Source of the DNA: Clavulina sp. PMI_390
Lineage: Eukaryota; Basidiomycota; Agaricomycetes; Cantharellales; Hydnaceae
Direction of reading: 5' to 3'
DNA length: 64,000 nucleotides
Assembly (NCBI GenBank): GCA_015039315.1
Contig: WIDE01000010.1
Span: 273,236-337,235 of the forward strand
The notes beneath the pieces were generated by a model. That model did not search any database. It saw only the letters and a program-made list of their open reading frames with translations, and was not told where the DNA came from. Shown here in pieces: positions 45,670 to 57,395 of this stretch; the first letter of the stretch is position 1; every line of letters begins with the position of its first letter. Made by a program: the position numbers and the translations under genes.

Positions 45670-48600
45670 ACGTCGGGCTCGTTCGGGAACCCCGACGTGG
45701 AAATGTGATACCCTCTAGGATGATTGATGACGATCATTATACCGCTGGCGGCCCATAATCCATTATAATATACATCCGACTGATCCTAATAGCCCGCGTG
45801 CATGTATTTGTGTATGTATGCATATTCTTCCACGGAAAGTTCGCTAGGCGAGCGTGCTCTCCGCTCCCTCTAATTCCACGCCGTATATTTCTCGAAGACT
45901 TGATCGATGGGGTACGTACCCGCGCGCAGATAGATCATCTCCAGTTTTCCCGGAATTGCTGTACATGAGAGAAAAGTATTGAGGAGTATCCGAACACACC
46001 TGACCGCCAATGAAAAGTGCTCATTCGTCAATATGGTTTTTTACAGCAAGTCGGTAAATCAGAAAATCTGGGGGAGAAACAACTATACAGCATGCCACGC
46101 CACTCGGCCGATCGAGAAGCGGTTCCAGGCTAGACTCAACAGCATATAGGACTGACATAAAAAGCATGCAAAAACAGCCTAGCAGAAATTTCCGGGAAGT
46201 CGCCGATTCCCTGCGTTGCACGCGCATGGCAGAAGCGACGTCGACTCTGTACAAACTCGGAGGTTTATACCCCTTCGCTTAAGTGCCAAGGTACGCGAGC
46301 GATTTACGTTCATAGTGGAGTCGAGATGGACAATGTTAGCCCCAGGACTCCATGGAGCGTTGGGGTCCAGATGGAGTCACTATGAAAAACGGGGGAAGTA
46401 GAAGACTCATAATCACCCCAATGAGGTGAGGCACGTTTTAGTAGAAGGAGCAATGGAGTAACTTCGGTCTCTGTGCGAGACTGGGTTTGACCATATACAT
46501 GGAAATCATGAGCCCTAGTTTTTTTTACCAAGCCGACGTCCAGTTGAAGAAAGCACAAGTTTGCTTGGAGTGACATCGTCATATATTTGGGTTGATTTGG
46601 CAAGTCGTCATCAAGTGCAAATGTCAGAGTGTCAGGACATGAAGTGCATGGACGAACCAGTCGAGTAGAGTTGACGCGCGAAAAAAAAATCATTATGGCC
46701 ATGGAGAGTCTTCCTATATGGACAGGTAGAGCACCAACCGCGCCAGAATGAGTCATTGAGGACTCATCTTGAATGGGGGGCAGGGCCTGGAAACTGGGTT
46801 CATTGCGGTTTGTTTGTGCCCATGAGGGGCGTTGAATCGAGAAAGAGCGGGCAAACGAACCTCCATTCCCCATTCATATCAGCCATACGACTCGTAGGGC
46901 ACAAATCACGCGCAGCCTAGAGCTTGACAGTCAAGTGATAGTAAGATATGTCGATCGACAACCCTGCAGCTGAGCGACGTCGAGTAACCTTCCATCGGTC
47001 AGGGTCGATCAAGATATTCGGGAGAGCTAATGCACGATTGGCGGAGGTTGTTAGATCTCCCCCGCTATGCTACAGCCGGGCTAGCGGATGCTGCAAGGAG
47101 CTGTAGGGGGGAAAAGAAGGACAGAGGGGCCCAACCAGGACTGGAAGACCCCCAACAATCTCAGGCCCTCTGGATCCAGAGCGCCGCGTTATCTCGGGTT
47201 CTTCACTCGCATTTTCCGCCGCGTGGGCCCATTTTCTAGGCGATCTTGTGCTCACCTTCGCGCGATATGAGAGCATGGGCGTTAGCCATTGGTGGCGAAT
47301 AGCGGGCCCAAGGCCCGCTTTGACATCTCATTAGGGTGAGCGCTCCGGCCCCATGATGGCCCGGACAAGATGTACGTCTGCGCTGTGGGAGCCAGCGAGG
47401 TGACCCCGCAAAATGGCATATCGCCTTGGGGTTTGAAAGTGCGGGGTAACTGTCGGGAGTCGTACCGGGCAACGGACCCGCCAAGGGAGGTGAGAGATAA
47501 CGGAAATGCTCCGAAAGGGGCGGTAAGAAGAACATACCTCTATATGGATGTGATATATTATTCCTGTGTTATCAGGATCGCTCTGTTTCCACGGAGGTGA
47601 GCTACACGTCCGCCAAGGACTTGTCGATAGCCATTAGTGACGACTTTATGATGGCTGAGAGACGAAGACAAACAGATTTGAGATGCCTAGAGAGACAGGC
47701 GAGGAGAAAATGGCGTCAATAATTCATTGCGCCGCGTCGATGGCCGGGAGAAGGCGAGGGTCCTCATCCGCACTTGACCCGACGGTCGCATCGAGTTTCC
47801 ATGTGGAGGAAAAGAGTCCGCTCCGCTGTAATGGCAGAAGCGAAGGATAGAGTTATTTGATGAAGGCACAGCCGTCTAATGAGACTTGAAGAAACGCAGA
47901 AGAGCCCGCGAGAGCATATTGAGTAGGTTTGCAATAGTCCGTCATGGAGAGGAAATGCACAACTCGGAAACAGTTCTCAATCAGGCAATATGGAGTTCTC
48001 AGAAAGGTTACGAGGGCCGTGGCGGCAATCGCATGGTGCGGGGATCAAGAATGCTGAAGATCTCCAATTCTCTTTGGAAGGAGCCATGTCAAACCGTCTA
48101 GAAATTCCGTACAGCACACAGATTGGTCCAGATGGTGCGCTTTATTGGCCAAGAGAATGTGGGACTGCGGTCGATGGGGTCTTTGAAATAGTTAACAAGG
48201 TGTTAGATGGGGCGAAGGAACGTAGCCTATTGGGAGCAATTGCCACGTACATTGGTAAGTTAAGGCGTAACGATTCATTAACTGATTGCGGAGATCGTCC
48301 ACGTGTCCGATTCTGAAATCCCAGCGATTGCATCACCAAGGTCCTGGAAAGTTGCGCACTTCTTTCGACAGCAACGAACTATTCCATGTCGGGTCTGAGC
48401 GAGCATAATTAGCGAGATATTTCGACGTTTCACTGATGGAAATATCATAATAGTGAGTTGGCAGTGGAAAAAGTTGCCGCTGATATTATATAAGTTGCGC
48501 GCTGAACGCTGAACAGAGATGGTGAGGATAGTTGAGACGTAGGTGGCACCTGAATAGACGTGGCAACTCACCATTGTAGTTGACTGCATTGGCTGTTCTT

Positions 48601-49308
48601 GCTCAGATCCTAGCACAATAAAGTGATTAGAAACATACGTTTTACTAGCATGGCTGGTGGCGGAAGCATTGTGAGGCCACGAGATAGCCTTTGTCAAGAT
48701 TCGCGATTCTCGACCCAGTGTAACGATTTGCACTGCATGATACGGGATGAATTGGCTTCTTTGAAAGCTCCTTCGTTTTCGACCAAGCCTCATGCTACCA
48801 CCAATCAAAAAACCAGGAATAATATCGCATAAGGCCTGGATCAATTGGGCGCACAAGACATGTGCTGCTGGCCGAAGCAAATGCCACAGCAGCAACGAGA
48901 CCTCGGGGAGCAAAAATCGATGATGAAAGCGACGGCAGAGTCACCGGAGAGTCTTGTGAGTCTGACCGCTCAACTCTGAGACTCTCAAGCGCTCTGTGCA
49001 CGAATGGAGGACATTGGGCCCATGTCCGATTATTCGCCGGACTTTATGCTGAGGATCCCCAACACTAATCGGAGAGCCCAGAAAGGGATCTCAGGGTCTA
49101 GGGGGGGTTACGATAATGTGCGAAACTTGTGATAAACAGTTCTCCCAAGCTTATCTTGGGTTGAGGGGGGAGGAATATGGATATTAGTTGGGGGTAGTAT
49201 ATGAAGGACCAAGACCGAGGTTTTGCCAAACCGTGGGCATCGATTGGTCAGCATCATTGTGTACACGCAAGTGCCAGTCTTTCCTCCCATCCTCGTCCTC
49301 CCTAAACC
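45670..49308. other. 3.6 kb intergenic region without a supported gene
   Basis: The longest gene-poor stretch of the window. Open frames of up to 211 codons (46310-46873 minus, 48278-48913 minus, 47990-48316 plus) lack family motifs, splice context and paralogues. No tRNA or transposon ends were recognised. The last 200 bases are the promoter of the proteasome gene. Confidence 0.5.
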
Positions 49309-50783
49309 ATGGCACCTGTGGCCCAACCGATCCAGTCCGCCTTTAATCCCTACACTGAGAACGGTGGCACCATTCTTGCCATCGCTGGCCAGGACTTTGC
49401 CGTCGTTGCGGGCGACACTCGCCAAACTGAGGGATACTCGATACAGAGTCGATACGCGCCCAAAGTCTTCCGATTGTGCGTTTCATACTGTAAAGTGGGC
49501 TTAATCCTGCGCAAACAAGCGCGTATGGTTTTAAGCTCCTCGGTCGTTCTGCCTCTGCTGCCTGCTCTTTGCTGAGACGATCCTGTACTCTTATCCAGGA
49601 CTGACCGCGCGACCTTGGCCGTAAATGGTTTTGCTGCTGATGGGAATATGTTTGTGAAGACAGTAAAGCAGCGCCTAGAGGTTCGCGCGCGTTTCGCATT
49701 GACGGCCATCCTTGCATTCCTCTGACCCTTTCTCGACTGCTAGTGGTACCGACATGCGCACGACAAGGATATGCCCCTCCGCGCGATCGCCCGCCTTATC
49801 CAAACCATGCTGTACGCGAAGCGCTTCTTCCCATACTATGTATACAACATCCTTGGTGGGATAGAGGAGGACGGTGAGTGTGCTCCGTCGATCCACCAAC
49901 TTATTTTGCTCATAACAACCCTTTGGCCCCACAGGGACTGGAGCAGTCTACTCGTTTGATCCTGTGGGATCATATGAGCGGGAAGCCTGCCGTGCGGCAG
50001 GGGCCGCTTCGTCTTTGATTCAACCTTTCCTCGACAACCAGGCGAGTCTCCTCACCCTTTTTGATAGTCTCACATTCACTAACATGACTCTTTTCTCCGT
50101 CATTAAATACACTTTCGGTACCTTCCCGATTGGTTTGCGGTTAACTATCTTATTTGAACGCCGCACTTCCTCGTCCTGCGTCATGCCACTGGCACGTATT
50201 CTGTCAACACTCATCACCGCGGACACGCACTTTTATTTTTGGGAATAGATCTACTTCAAGAACCAAGTCCCTGCTGCCGGTACCTCCTTCCCGAAACACC
50301 TTCCCCTCGCCGACGTGGTCTCCCTCATCACTGACAGCTTTACCAGCGCTACTGAGCGCCACATTGAGGTGCGTTATCTACTCTGGATCGTTTTATTTTA
50401 TTCTATTTCTCGTGGAGGATTTTCGTTGCCTCCTCGTGGCAGAGAGTTACCCTTCCCATCATTGTCCCTCCTATTTTTATCAAGTGCCACCATACGAGGA
50501 CACTACTCAGTTCTAATGAATATCTAACCAATTCTCTTCTTATATGCTCCTCGTCCACGTTTTCGTGCACATCCTCCACCACGCGACTCCACCACGTACT
50601 CCGCTTAACTAGGTTGGCGACGGGCTGGAGATGTTTGTGATTGTCGCTGCTAACCGAAGTACCGCCGACCTTGCAGCGATCGCCGGGATACAGGAGCTCA
50701 CGGCCGCAACAGGTGCCGGGATCGGTTCAGTGCGCACGGAGGAGCGGATGTTCATCATTCGGCGGGAGCTCAAGAAGGATTGA
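49309..50783 (+). CDS. PRE7: 20S proteasome subunit beta-6 (PRE7/PSMB1)
   Basis: A 258-residue non-catalytic beta subunit of the 20S proteasome core. Six exons are inferred: 49309-49475, 49599-49680, 49744-49873, 49935-50041, 50249-50368 and 50613-50783. Family blocks: [96 protein letters not shown] and [18 protein letters not shown]. It lacks the catalytic N-terminal threonine arrangement of beta-1, -2 and -5, as expected for beta-6. The intron after PFLDNQ starts with GC (CAG|GCGAGT) and is 207 bases long. The paralogous yeast sequence continues directly with xFKNQ, as here (IYFKNQ), so this splice is well supported. Length matches the family. Confidence 0.95.
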
Positions 50784-53183
50784 GTTGGTGCTCTCCTTCC
50801 CCCTGTCATCTTGTCCCTGTTCTATCCTGGCCCAAGGCTGCGCGCGTTGGTTGTTTGTTTTTCATATTATCTCCCCCGCCACATTTCTCCGAGCGAACGA
50901 GGGAGCGGTTGCGAGTTGCCGAGATCGGCGGGCCTACCTTAGCGCATATTCGGACATTTTCTTTCCCTCGCTTTCGGCTGGCTCCTCGCTCCTCATTCGG
51001 TTGGTCGTCAACCGATGTCTCTCAGGGGAGCAAGCGAGTCAGCCGGATTTCTGATACGCGGAGGGCTTTGATCTTTAGGCGCCTCGCAACTACTTTTCGC
51101 TCCTCATTCTTTTCTAGCCGTGTGAGCCCGGTGATCGTCTTGTTGAACAAACACGCAAGCATGCGCAGTGGATCTTCGTGCCGGTCACTGCATTTGTAAT
51201 ACTACGACATTCCGTCTTACGACTACGTTCCTTTTGCTATCTTAAGTTGTTCCTCTCAACCACTCTTCTCCCTATCTCCCCTGTCATCACGTACCACCAC
51301 CCACCCTTTTCTACCCAGATTGTCTCTCCTATTCACGACACATCATAACTCTCCATTTCTTGCTCGTCTGCTAAACCAACACCAAAAGCCTAGACCAACT
51401 TGTAATAGCGATGCCTCAATTCATGCACAGCCTGGTCAAGTAAAACACCAACGTCATTCACTGGGTGATTCGCGTGTCGTCGGAGCCGTTGAGGCCGCAA
51501 TTGTGGTCATGCATCGATATAGATAAGATCGTGCCCTTCGAGGAAGGACGCCGTTCCACCAAGTTCGACAACCCCAAAGCAGCCTCCAGTGCTCCCCGAC
51601 TTGCTAGGGGCCAAGTAGATGCGGCCGGTGCAGACGTCATGCTCGTATAAGTGGCTCTACGAGGCGTTGGGACGATCACATAGAGATACGGCTGCCGGTG
51701 GAGGAGTAACGCAAACGTTCGACCACCCTTAAATGAGCCGAGCGCAGGGCAGATCCCAAGCTTACTCTTTTCCGATACGGAAGACAATCATCGGGACCTG
51801 GGAGCCCGCTCAGCGAACGGGCGAGGACAACACGGGACGATGTCCCGAAAAGAGTGATTACGCACTGCGCCGGACGTAATGAGTCTGAATGCCTTGCTCT
51901 CTCCCACTTATACATGATAACGATGTGAGTTGTGTGCCTGTCGTTATCTTGACGCTCTAATGCCTAGCGAGGGAGAAAGAGAATGGAGGAGCATGAGTTG
52001 GGTTCCTGGCGGCGCTGGGAAAACTAAGGTGACGACGATGTATACTCCATATCGGAAACCGAGCCGACGTGCGCGAGGAGAGTAGCTTAGTGTGCTTCTG
52101 ACATTGATAGACTATGCACTTCATGAGCCTTTCATGTCCGGAGAATAGCCAAGTCGGCTCGAAATGACTCAGGAGTGTGCGTATGTGTGGTCTTCCGGTT
52201 CAGGAATTACCGGTTACTCCCGTCATAGTTAGATGGAAGAATATAGATCATACCCGCCGGGATTGCTAGATGGAGGTGCGGCTTCAAGTTGGCTATGTGC
52301 GGGACCGACGAATCCACGCGACTCTGTGTGATTTTCGCCGCGGAATTGCTTGGTTCATCGAGAGGCCAACAAGTGACAGCTAGATGCTTGGCAAAGATTA
52401 CCGGATGATAGGACAAAAGAGATCGATCGCCAGCGCCATCAGAAGTATCTCGATACCTCACGGAATAGGGGCCTGCGAACGATGGCGCGATGGGATGCAA
52501 TCCAAGCTGCATTCTTTGCTTATCACTCCATTAGCGAAAGGAGAGCCCCAGCAGAGGTCCAATAGAGACGATAGCGACTCAAACGCGGCCCAGAGCATAG
52601 AATTAACGGCCGAGAGGGCTTCTAATGTCCAGGGAATAGCTTCATCCTCAGCAATGGTTGCCTGAGCACCTCAGGCACACTGATAAGAGCTTCCCGCCCC
52701 AGAAAATGACTTTGTAAAGTAGAATCCGATCAAAGGGGTTAGCACGGGAGAGTAATATAGAGGACTTGCACCAGACGCATAGCCTTGTGCTGTGGCTATG
52801 GGCTTTGGAGTAAATTCCCACCAGCCCGTAGAGCGGAGGTCCCTGCAGCAGATAACGGGGTGAGAATATTTAGCCTTTCCTCGAGGCGTCTGTCAACGCT
52901 AAACTGAATTAACTTGTTTCAAGCCCTTTAGGCATATGATTCAGTGATGGAAACTGGTGTTGACGCAGTCACTGTCAGAAGAAAGGCGTGTTTGTGTCGG
53001 GGTGTTGACCAAACAACAACGCTCTGGCCCACACACAAAGGCAACTATTTATCGCGATGACAGACTCTTCCACCACTGCAACCAACCATCGATGATATAT
53101 AAACGAGATCCAGGTGGAAATTTGCACCGTTAACCTCGATTATCTTGCTCTCTTCCATTCCTCTCTCAAAAGCTATCCTCGCG
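50784..53183. other. 2.4 kb intergenic region without a supported gene
   Basis: Several open frames of 60-140 codons are present but none has a domain, splice partner or paralogue. The first 500 bases are pyrimidine-rich 3' flank of PRE7. The final 100 bases form the leader of the gene at 53184. Confidence 0.5.
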
Positions 53184-56100
53184 ATGGCGTCTGAGTGGGA
53201 CACACTAAAAGCCCAAGAGGGCACGACTCCTCAACAACTTCTCGCTTTGGCCTTACCACCCATTGTCCCGCCACAAATCCTCTCTGCCGGTCCTATACCC
53301 CAAAACGCGCCATTGAACAAGATACCTTTCTCATCACATGTGCCACCAACTCGCAATCTGAGCAATATGTTCAATGTTGGGCCATTCTTCTCTGCGGCAG
53401 TACGAGCCTGTGAGTACTATGGAAATAATTGTTGGATGTTCAATTCACTGACGTATTTGTTCAAACTTTGACCCTATCCATTACGCCGAATTCAGTTATC
53501 GGTTCACTGCCAACACTTCCTGGCAATGTCATGCCCACCCTCGAACGAGCATACGCGCCACAACAAGTCCTCGATAGCATGCCACGGTGGGCTGGCGCTT
53601 CGGCCTGGCTAAAAGCAGTTACTCAACCTCCGCTTGACGCGGTGGCCCAGATTCTGCACGCGTGCTACCGTGATGTGCTCGCGCTTCCTGCCCCCGAGGA
53701 GGGTGGTGAGCCCGAAACCGCGTCCACCCCCGCTGCATCCCAATGGAAATTTGATATTCATCTCGCCGACTATCCTTTTGACGAGACGCAAGGTTTCACG
53801 ACCTTGGCATGGTCATCCAATAAAGTTGTCGACGTCGACACGGATCCCGATCTCGCCAGAGTAAATGGGATGCGCCTCGATGTGGATGTTCGGTGCTTCA
53901 TATTTGTTTTCTCGCCATGGTAAGATTTCAGCCGACTCGCCGCCGATATTGGCCGCAACTTTTCCTTTGCTTATCTGATCGCTCATTCATTATTCGATAG
54001 GATGATGAACACGCTCGATTTCAAGAATTTCATTCTGCAACGGTCAATAAGCAGCCGGCCGCGACCTCGGGGTACCGAGCAAGTGGAGTTGACTCAAAGT
54101 GACAAGATCTGGGCAGTGGTCAGTGTGAATCTTCCCGATTACGTTAGTCTACCGACTGAGAAAATTTGACCAGATCAACGATCGATGTGCTCGCTTCAAT
54201 TGCGACTACTTCATCATCACCACTGTCGATGAGTGGGCTTTCGGTTGCTTCTCACAAGGTATGTCCATCGTCGAATCAACACACGACTCTGCTCACACAT
54301 ATCACACGATCAGAGAGAACAACCGCTTTTATCACACACACCATTCGCTCCTCAAGCACAGGTCCAGCTGGACTGGAACCTGACTCGAGTGTGAGTGTGA
54401 TGGAGGCTGCGACGTTCTGGCTTGCTTCCTCGTTGGGCGCTCCTGGTGGATGGGAAATCGATCAGGTTAGTGTGCCTCTGTTTTTGGACAACAGCGCTGG
54501 GACGGATTCAGACACGACGACGGACGGGAGGATATATTCGGAATGGCGACGACTCCAAAGGATGACCAGAAGGCGGTTGGACGTCTTCCGGACTGCAGGC
54601 TCCGGAGCTGCGGAGCAGGAACAAGGGGATTGGGTTGGGTTTAGCGCGAGTGGAGCCGTGCTCGCTCCAGTAAGAACTAGCGCATTACTTAGGAGAGCAC
54701 ATGAGGATGCTACCGTGTCAACGCGATTGGAGCCTAGACTACCACCGCCCGCAACAGCAGCGTCGTCATCTTCTCTTCCCTCACGAAACCTTCGAGCCTC
54801 TTCCTTAGCCACCCGCTCCATCTTCCATCCATATACTCGCTCTTCCTCTCCGCCAGTTTCTTCCAACAACTCCTTTACTCCCCCACGCTCAAGGCCTAGT
54901 AGCAGCAATCCCCGACGACGACGCCCAGCCCCTCTAGAGGGACCTCCCCTCATCAATCCCATTGTCAGCCGCTTCGCTGAACGTGAACACCGCCAAAGCC
55001 GTGCGAACCCTCTACGTCTCACGCATGGGTTACCTTCAAGTCCTCTGCGAAATAACATCAACGATGCTCCATCACCCATCGAACTCTCTACTCCCACCCC
55101 TACTCCTCTTTCACGTGAATCCTCTCCAGCTGGCTACTCTGATTCGAGCGATGATACGAACGTGAGCCGAGTGGCTGTCTCTCAGGCGGCGGTATCAGGA
55201 GGTGTCAGGCCCGAGACGCGGACGGAAGGGTATGTGAGAGCGCAGGTGGCGTTTGGGCCAGCTGTGCTCCCTCCTGATACTACGGCTAGAAGGAGACAGC
55301 GTTTGAGGCCAGAGGATGCTCAGGCACAAGCGAGAGCAGAACGTTCCGGTTCAGCGTCACGCGCTCCTGCACCCATTGCCCAGCCTGAGTTACTGAGTTC
55401 ACCTACCCTTGCTCCGCCTCTACCCATCGCCGTCCCCGTCCCGCGAAATGCCATCATTGCACCTACCCTCGCCCCTGCTGCTGTGATCCAACCTCCCACC
55501 GAGACTCAACCAAGGACGATCAGCTTGGAGATGATTCATGATCTGTTCAGTCGTGCGATGGACTCTGCCCGAGCAGATGGCAAAATGATTCCTTATGGTC
55601 CTCCTACATATCAGCAGCTACGAAGCTTTGCTCAAAAGGCTCTCCCCGCTATCGCAGCTGCTGAAGCTCGAGCTCAGGCTGAGGCGACTCCCCGCCCATC
55701 GACTCCAACACAATCTCGTTCGACATCGTCGTCAAGGAATGTTAGGAGTGATCCCAGCTCGCCGCGACCGACTGCTCCATTTCCCAGATCTCGCTTATCT
55801 CAAGTCACTACGGCACCCCAAATGAGAGCTATTGCCAATTCTCCAGCATCGTCTCCGCGTCGTGCCCCACCCGTCACGCCACCTCGTACGCCGCTCCGCA
55901 CCTTTGCAACCTCTCCTCCCTCTTCTCGTCGTCTGCGCTCTTCCTCACGATCTACCTCCCCACGATCATCATCCTCTGGGCGCTCACCATCGCCTCAAAA
56001 ATCTCCTTCCACCTCACCACCTCCTCCATCTGAGTCAGAATCGGAAAGTGCGGTGACGCGTAAACGAAAGCGCGAGGATGACGAGGAAGCTTGTGATACG

Positions 56101-56241
56101 ATGTCACAGCGCGATGAAGAAGTCGAAGAGTTGGATCAGCAGCAGCCCGTCGCTCAGCCGGCTGAGCCTGCTCGAACGTTGCCTTTTCGGATGGCAGGCG
56201 ATCTGATTGGCGTCGTCCGCTATCTCACGAGAATGCTTTGA
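53184..56241 (+). CDS. Unknown 926-residue protein with conserved N-terminal part and Ser/Pro/Arg-rich tail
   Basis: Five exons are inferred (53184-53409, 53496-53919, 54001-54118, 54174-54258, 54314-56241), all in phase. The N-terminal 330 residues look folded. They include RAFIGSLPTLPGNVMPTLER, then DFKNFILQRSISSRPRPRG and VELTQSDKIWAVINDRCAR. A notable segment is DYFIITTVDEWAFGCFS, followed by MEAATFWLASSLGAPGGWEI. I do not recognise a named domain; the arrangement resembles conserved uncharacterised basidiomycete proteins. From about residue 340 on, the last exon encodes a long low-complexity region rich in Ser, Pro, Arg and Thr with many S-P sites. A helix (TISLEMIHDLFSRAMDSARA) interrupts it. 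Near the end a basic cluster (RKRKRED) could be a nuclear signal, followed by an acidic EEVEELDQQQ stretch. No signal peptide. Gene structure is solid; function is unknown. Confidence 0.7.
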
Positions 56242-56595
56242 GATCTCCTTCACACCGTGATATTTCTCGCTCCAACCCCGATCCTCCCGCCCTCCGTCCT
56301 CCGTCGTCCCATTCCGTCCCATTCTGTTTCGCCGAAAATCGGACCTGCTCCTATTCGTTCGTCCTGTATCATTACTCTTGAATGTTATTCTCATGTGCGT
56401 TTTCTTCCGCCTTCAATTCGCCCGATCGGCCCACCGATATCATCCACGGTTTTCTAGGTCCCTAACGAAGAAAAATCTACCATCTGCGATCGAACGCCCC
56501 TCATCGTCACATCTAATATCCCCCTTGCTCCGCCCCCTTCTTCACCCTCACCTTCTCAACACCAATATTCATCCGATGTTGGAAGACTCCCGCCC
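56242..56595. other. Intergenic; start of a duplicated segment
   Basis: From about 56425 the sequence is similar to 59310-59465 (shared words such as TTTTCTAGG-CCCTAA and ACTCCCGCCCATGTCCGA). This marks the left end of the duplication that contains the small gene and the F-box gene. Confidence 0.55.
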
Positions 56596-57060
56596 ATGTC
56601 CGAGTCATCCATGTCTGAAACCGAATCGGAGAATCGGGACGCCCAGGCCATTCGGCATTTACTTGGAATCGCACTCACTCCCGAGAACATCCAGGCTCAC
56701 CAGGATGCCCTCAATCAGTCTCGCCCCAGCCCCGTTCGACCGACCGCTGGTGTCCCTGCTCCTCCTGTCATAGGAGAGGGCGGTTCGCCTCCACCCCCAG
56801 CCAATGCGTACATTGTGAATGCAACTCGCGTCGGCAGCTGGCAGGACCTAGCCAAGCGCGAGCGTGCGGCTGAGCACGATCATGATGAGCTTGCGAGCGT
56901 GTACGGGAGTGTAGTTGATGGCGGTGCTTCGGTGGTGTCAACTATGTATCCGGAAGACAGCATCTCGCTCAGAGGCTTCTACCTGGGTCCGAAAGTGCCA
57001 GCGGATACAAAGAGCCAGACCAGCGGGGCAGGCCCTTCGGCCATGAGGGACGTTCGTTAA
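56596..57060 (+). CDS. Small unknown protein (154 residues), intact copy
   Basis: A single-exon frame from ATG 56596 (MSESSMSETESENRDAQAIR) to a stop at 57058-57060. I recognise no domain. Visible features: an acidic, serine-rich start; a helix-like segment (IRHLLGIALTPENIQAHQDAL); a proline-rich middle; then VGSWQDLAKRERAAEHDHDE and MYPEDSISLRGFYLGPKVP. No signal peptide or membrane segment. The same order survives in the broken copy at 59466. WQDLAKR, the PED motif, and SLRGF-LGPKV are its best-conserved parts, suggesting past selection on the protein. It converges with the F-box gene ending at 57396. Confidence 0.5.
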   Translation: MSESSMSETESENRDAQAIRHLLGIALTPENIQAHQDALNQSRPSPVRPTAGVPAPPVIGEGGSPPPPANAYIVNATRVGSWQDLAKRERAAEHDHDELASVYGSVVDGGASVVSTMYPEDSISLRGFYLGPKVPADTKSQTSGAGPSAMRDVR

Positions 57061-57395
57061 CGTATCACGCATGCTTGACTTCACATTATATCCCCCAAGG
57101 ATTTGACGATATACTTGTCATTGTTTTCATACCCGCTCTGTATATTTTGTATGTATAGTGTCTGTCGCATTAGCCTCTAATTCTACAATCTTCAGCGAGC
57201 ATGCAAGACATGCTCATCAGCTGAAATGCTTTGATCCTTGGAGGTTTGGTGACATAAGAATTGCCATTGCTGTGTAGAAAGGAAACCCAGAGAATAGATC
57301 ACCAAAGATCAAGTTGACTAGAATCTTGCGAGGTTACGGTACCCGCAGGGTAACTGGCGCTACCACTTGAGTGAAGTATGACGGTCTATTGCCTC
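57061..57395. other. Short convergent intergenic region
   Basis: 3' flanks of the small gene and of the F-box gene; similar in part to 59911-60226, as expected for duplicated segments. No further gene seen. Confidence 0.5.

Noticed and set aside
46310..46873. 187-codon open frame on the minus strand
   Set aside because: No recognisable motif, no signal or membrane pattern, isolated in a gene-poor stretch.
48278..48913. 211-codon open frame on the minus strand
   Set aside because: Composition looks random, with no domain or conserved neighbour, so chance is the simplest explanation.
54462..55097. 211-codon minus-strand frame inside the 926-residue gene
   Set aside because: Antisense shadow of the Ser/Pro/Arg-rich last exon.
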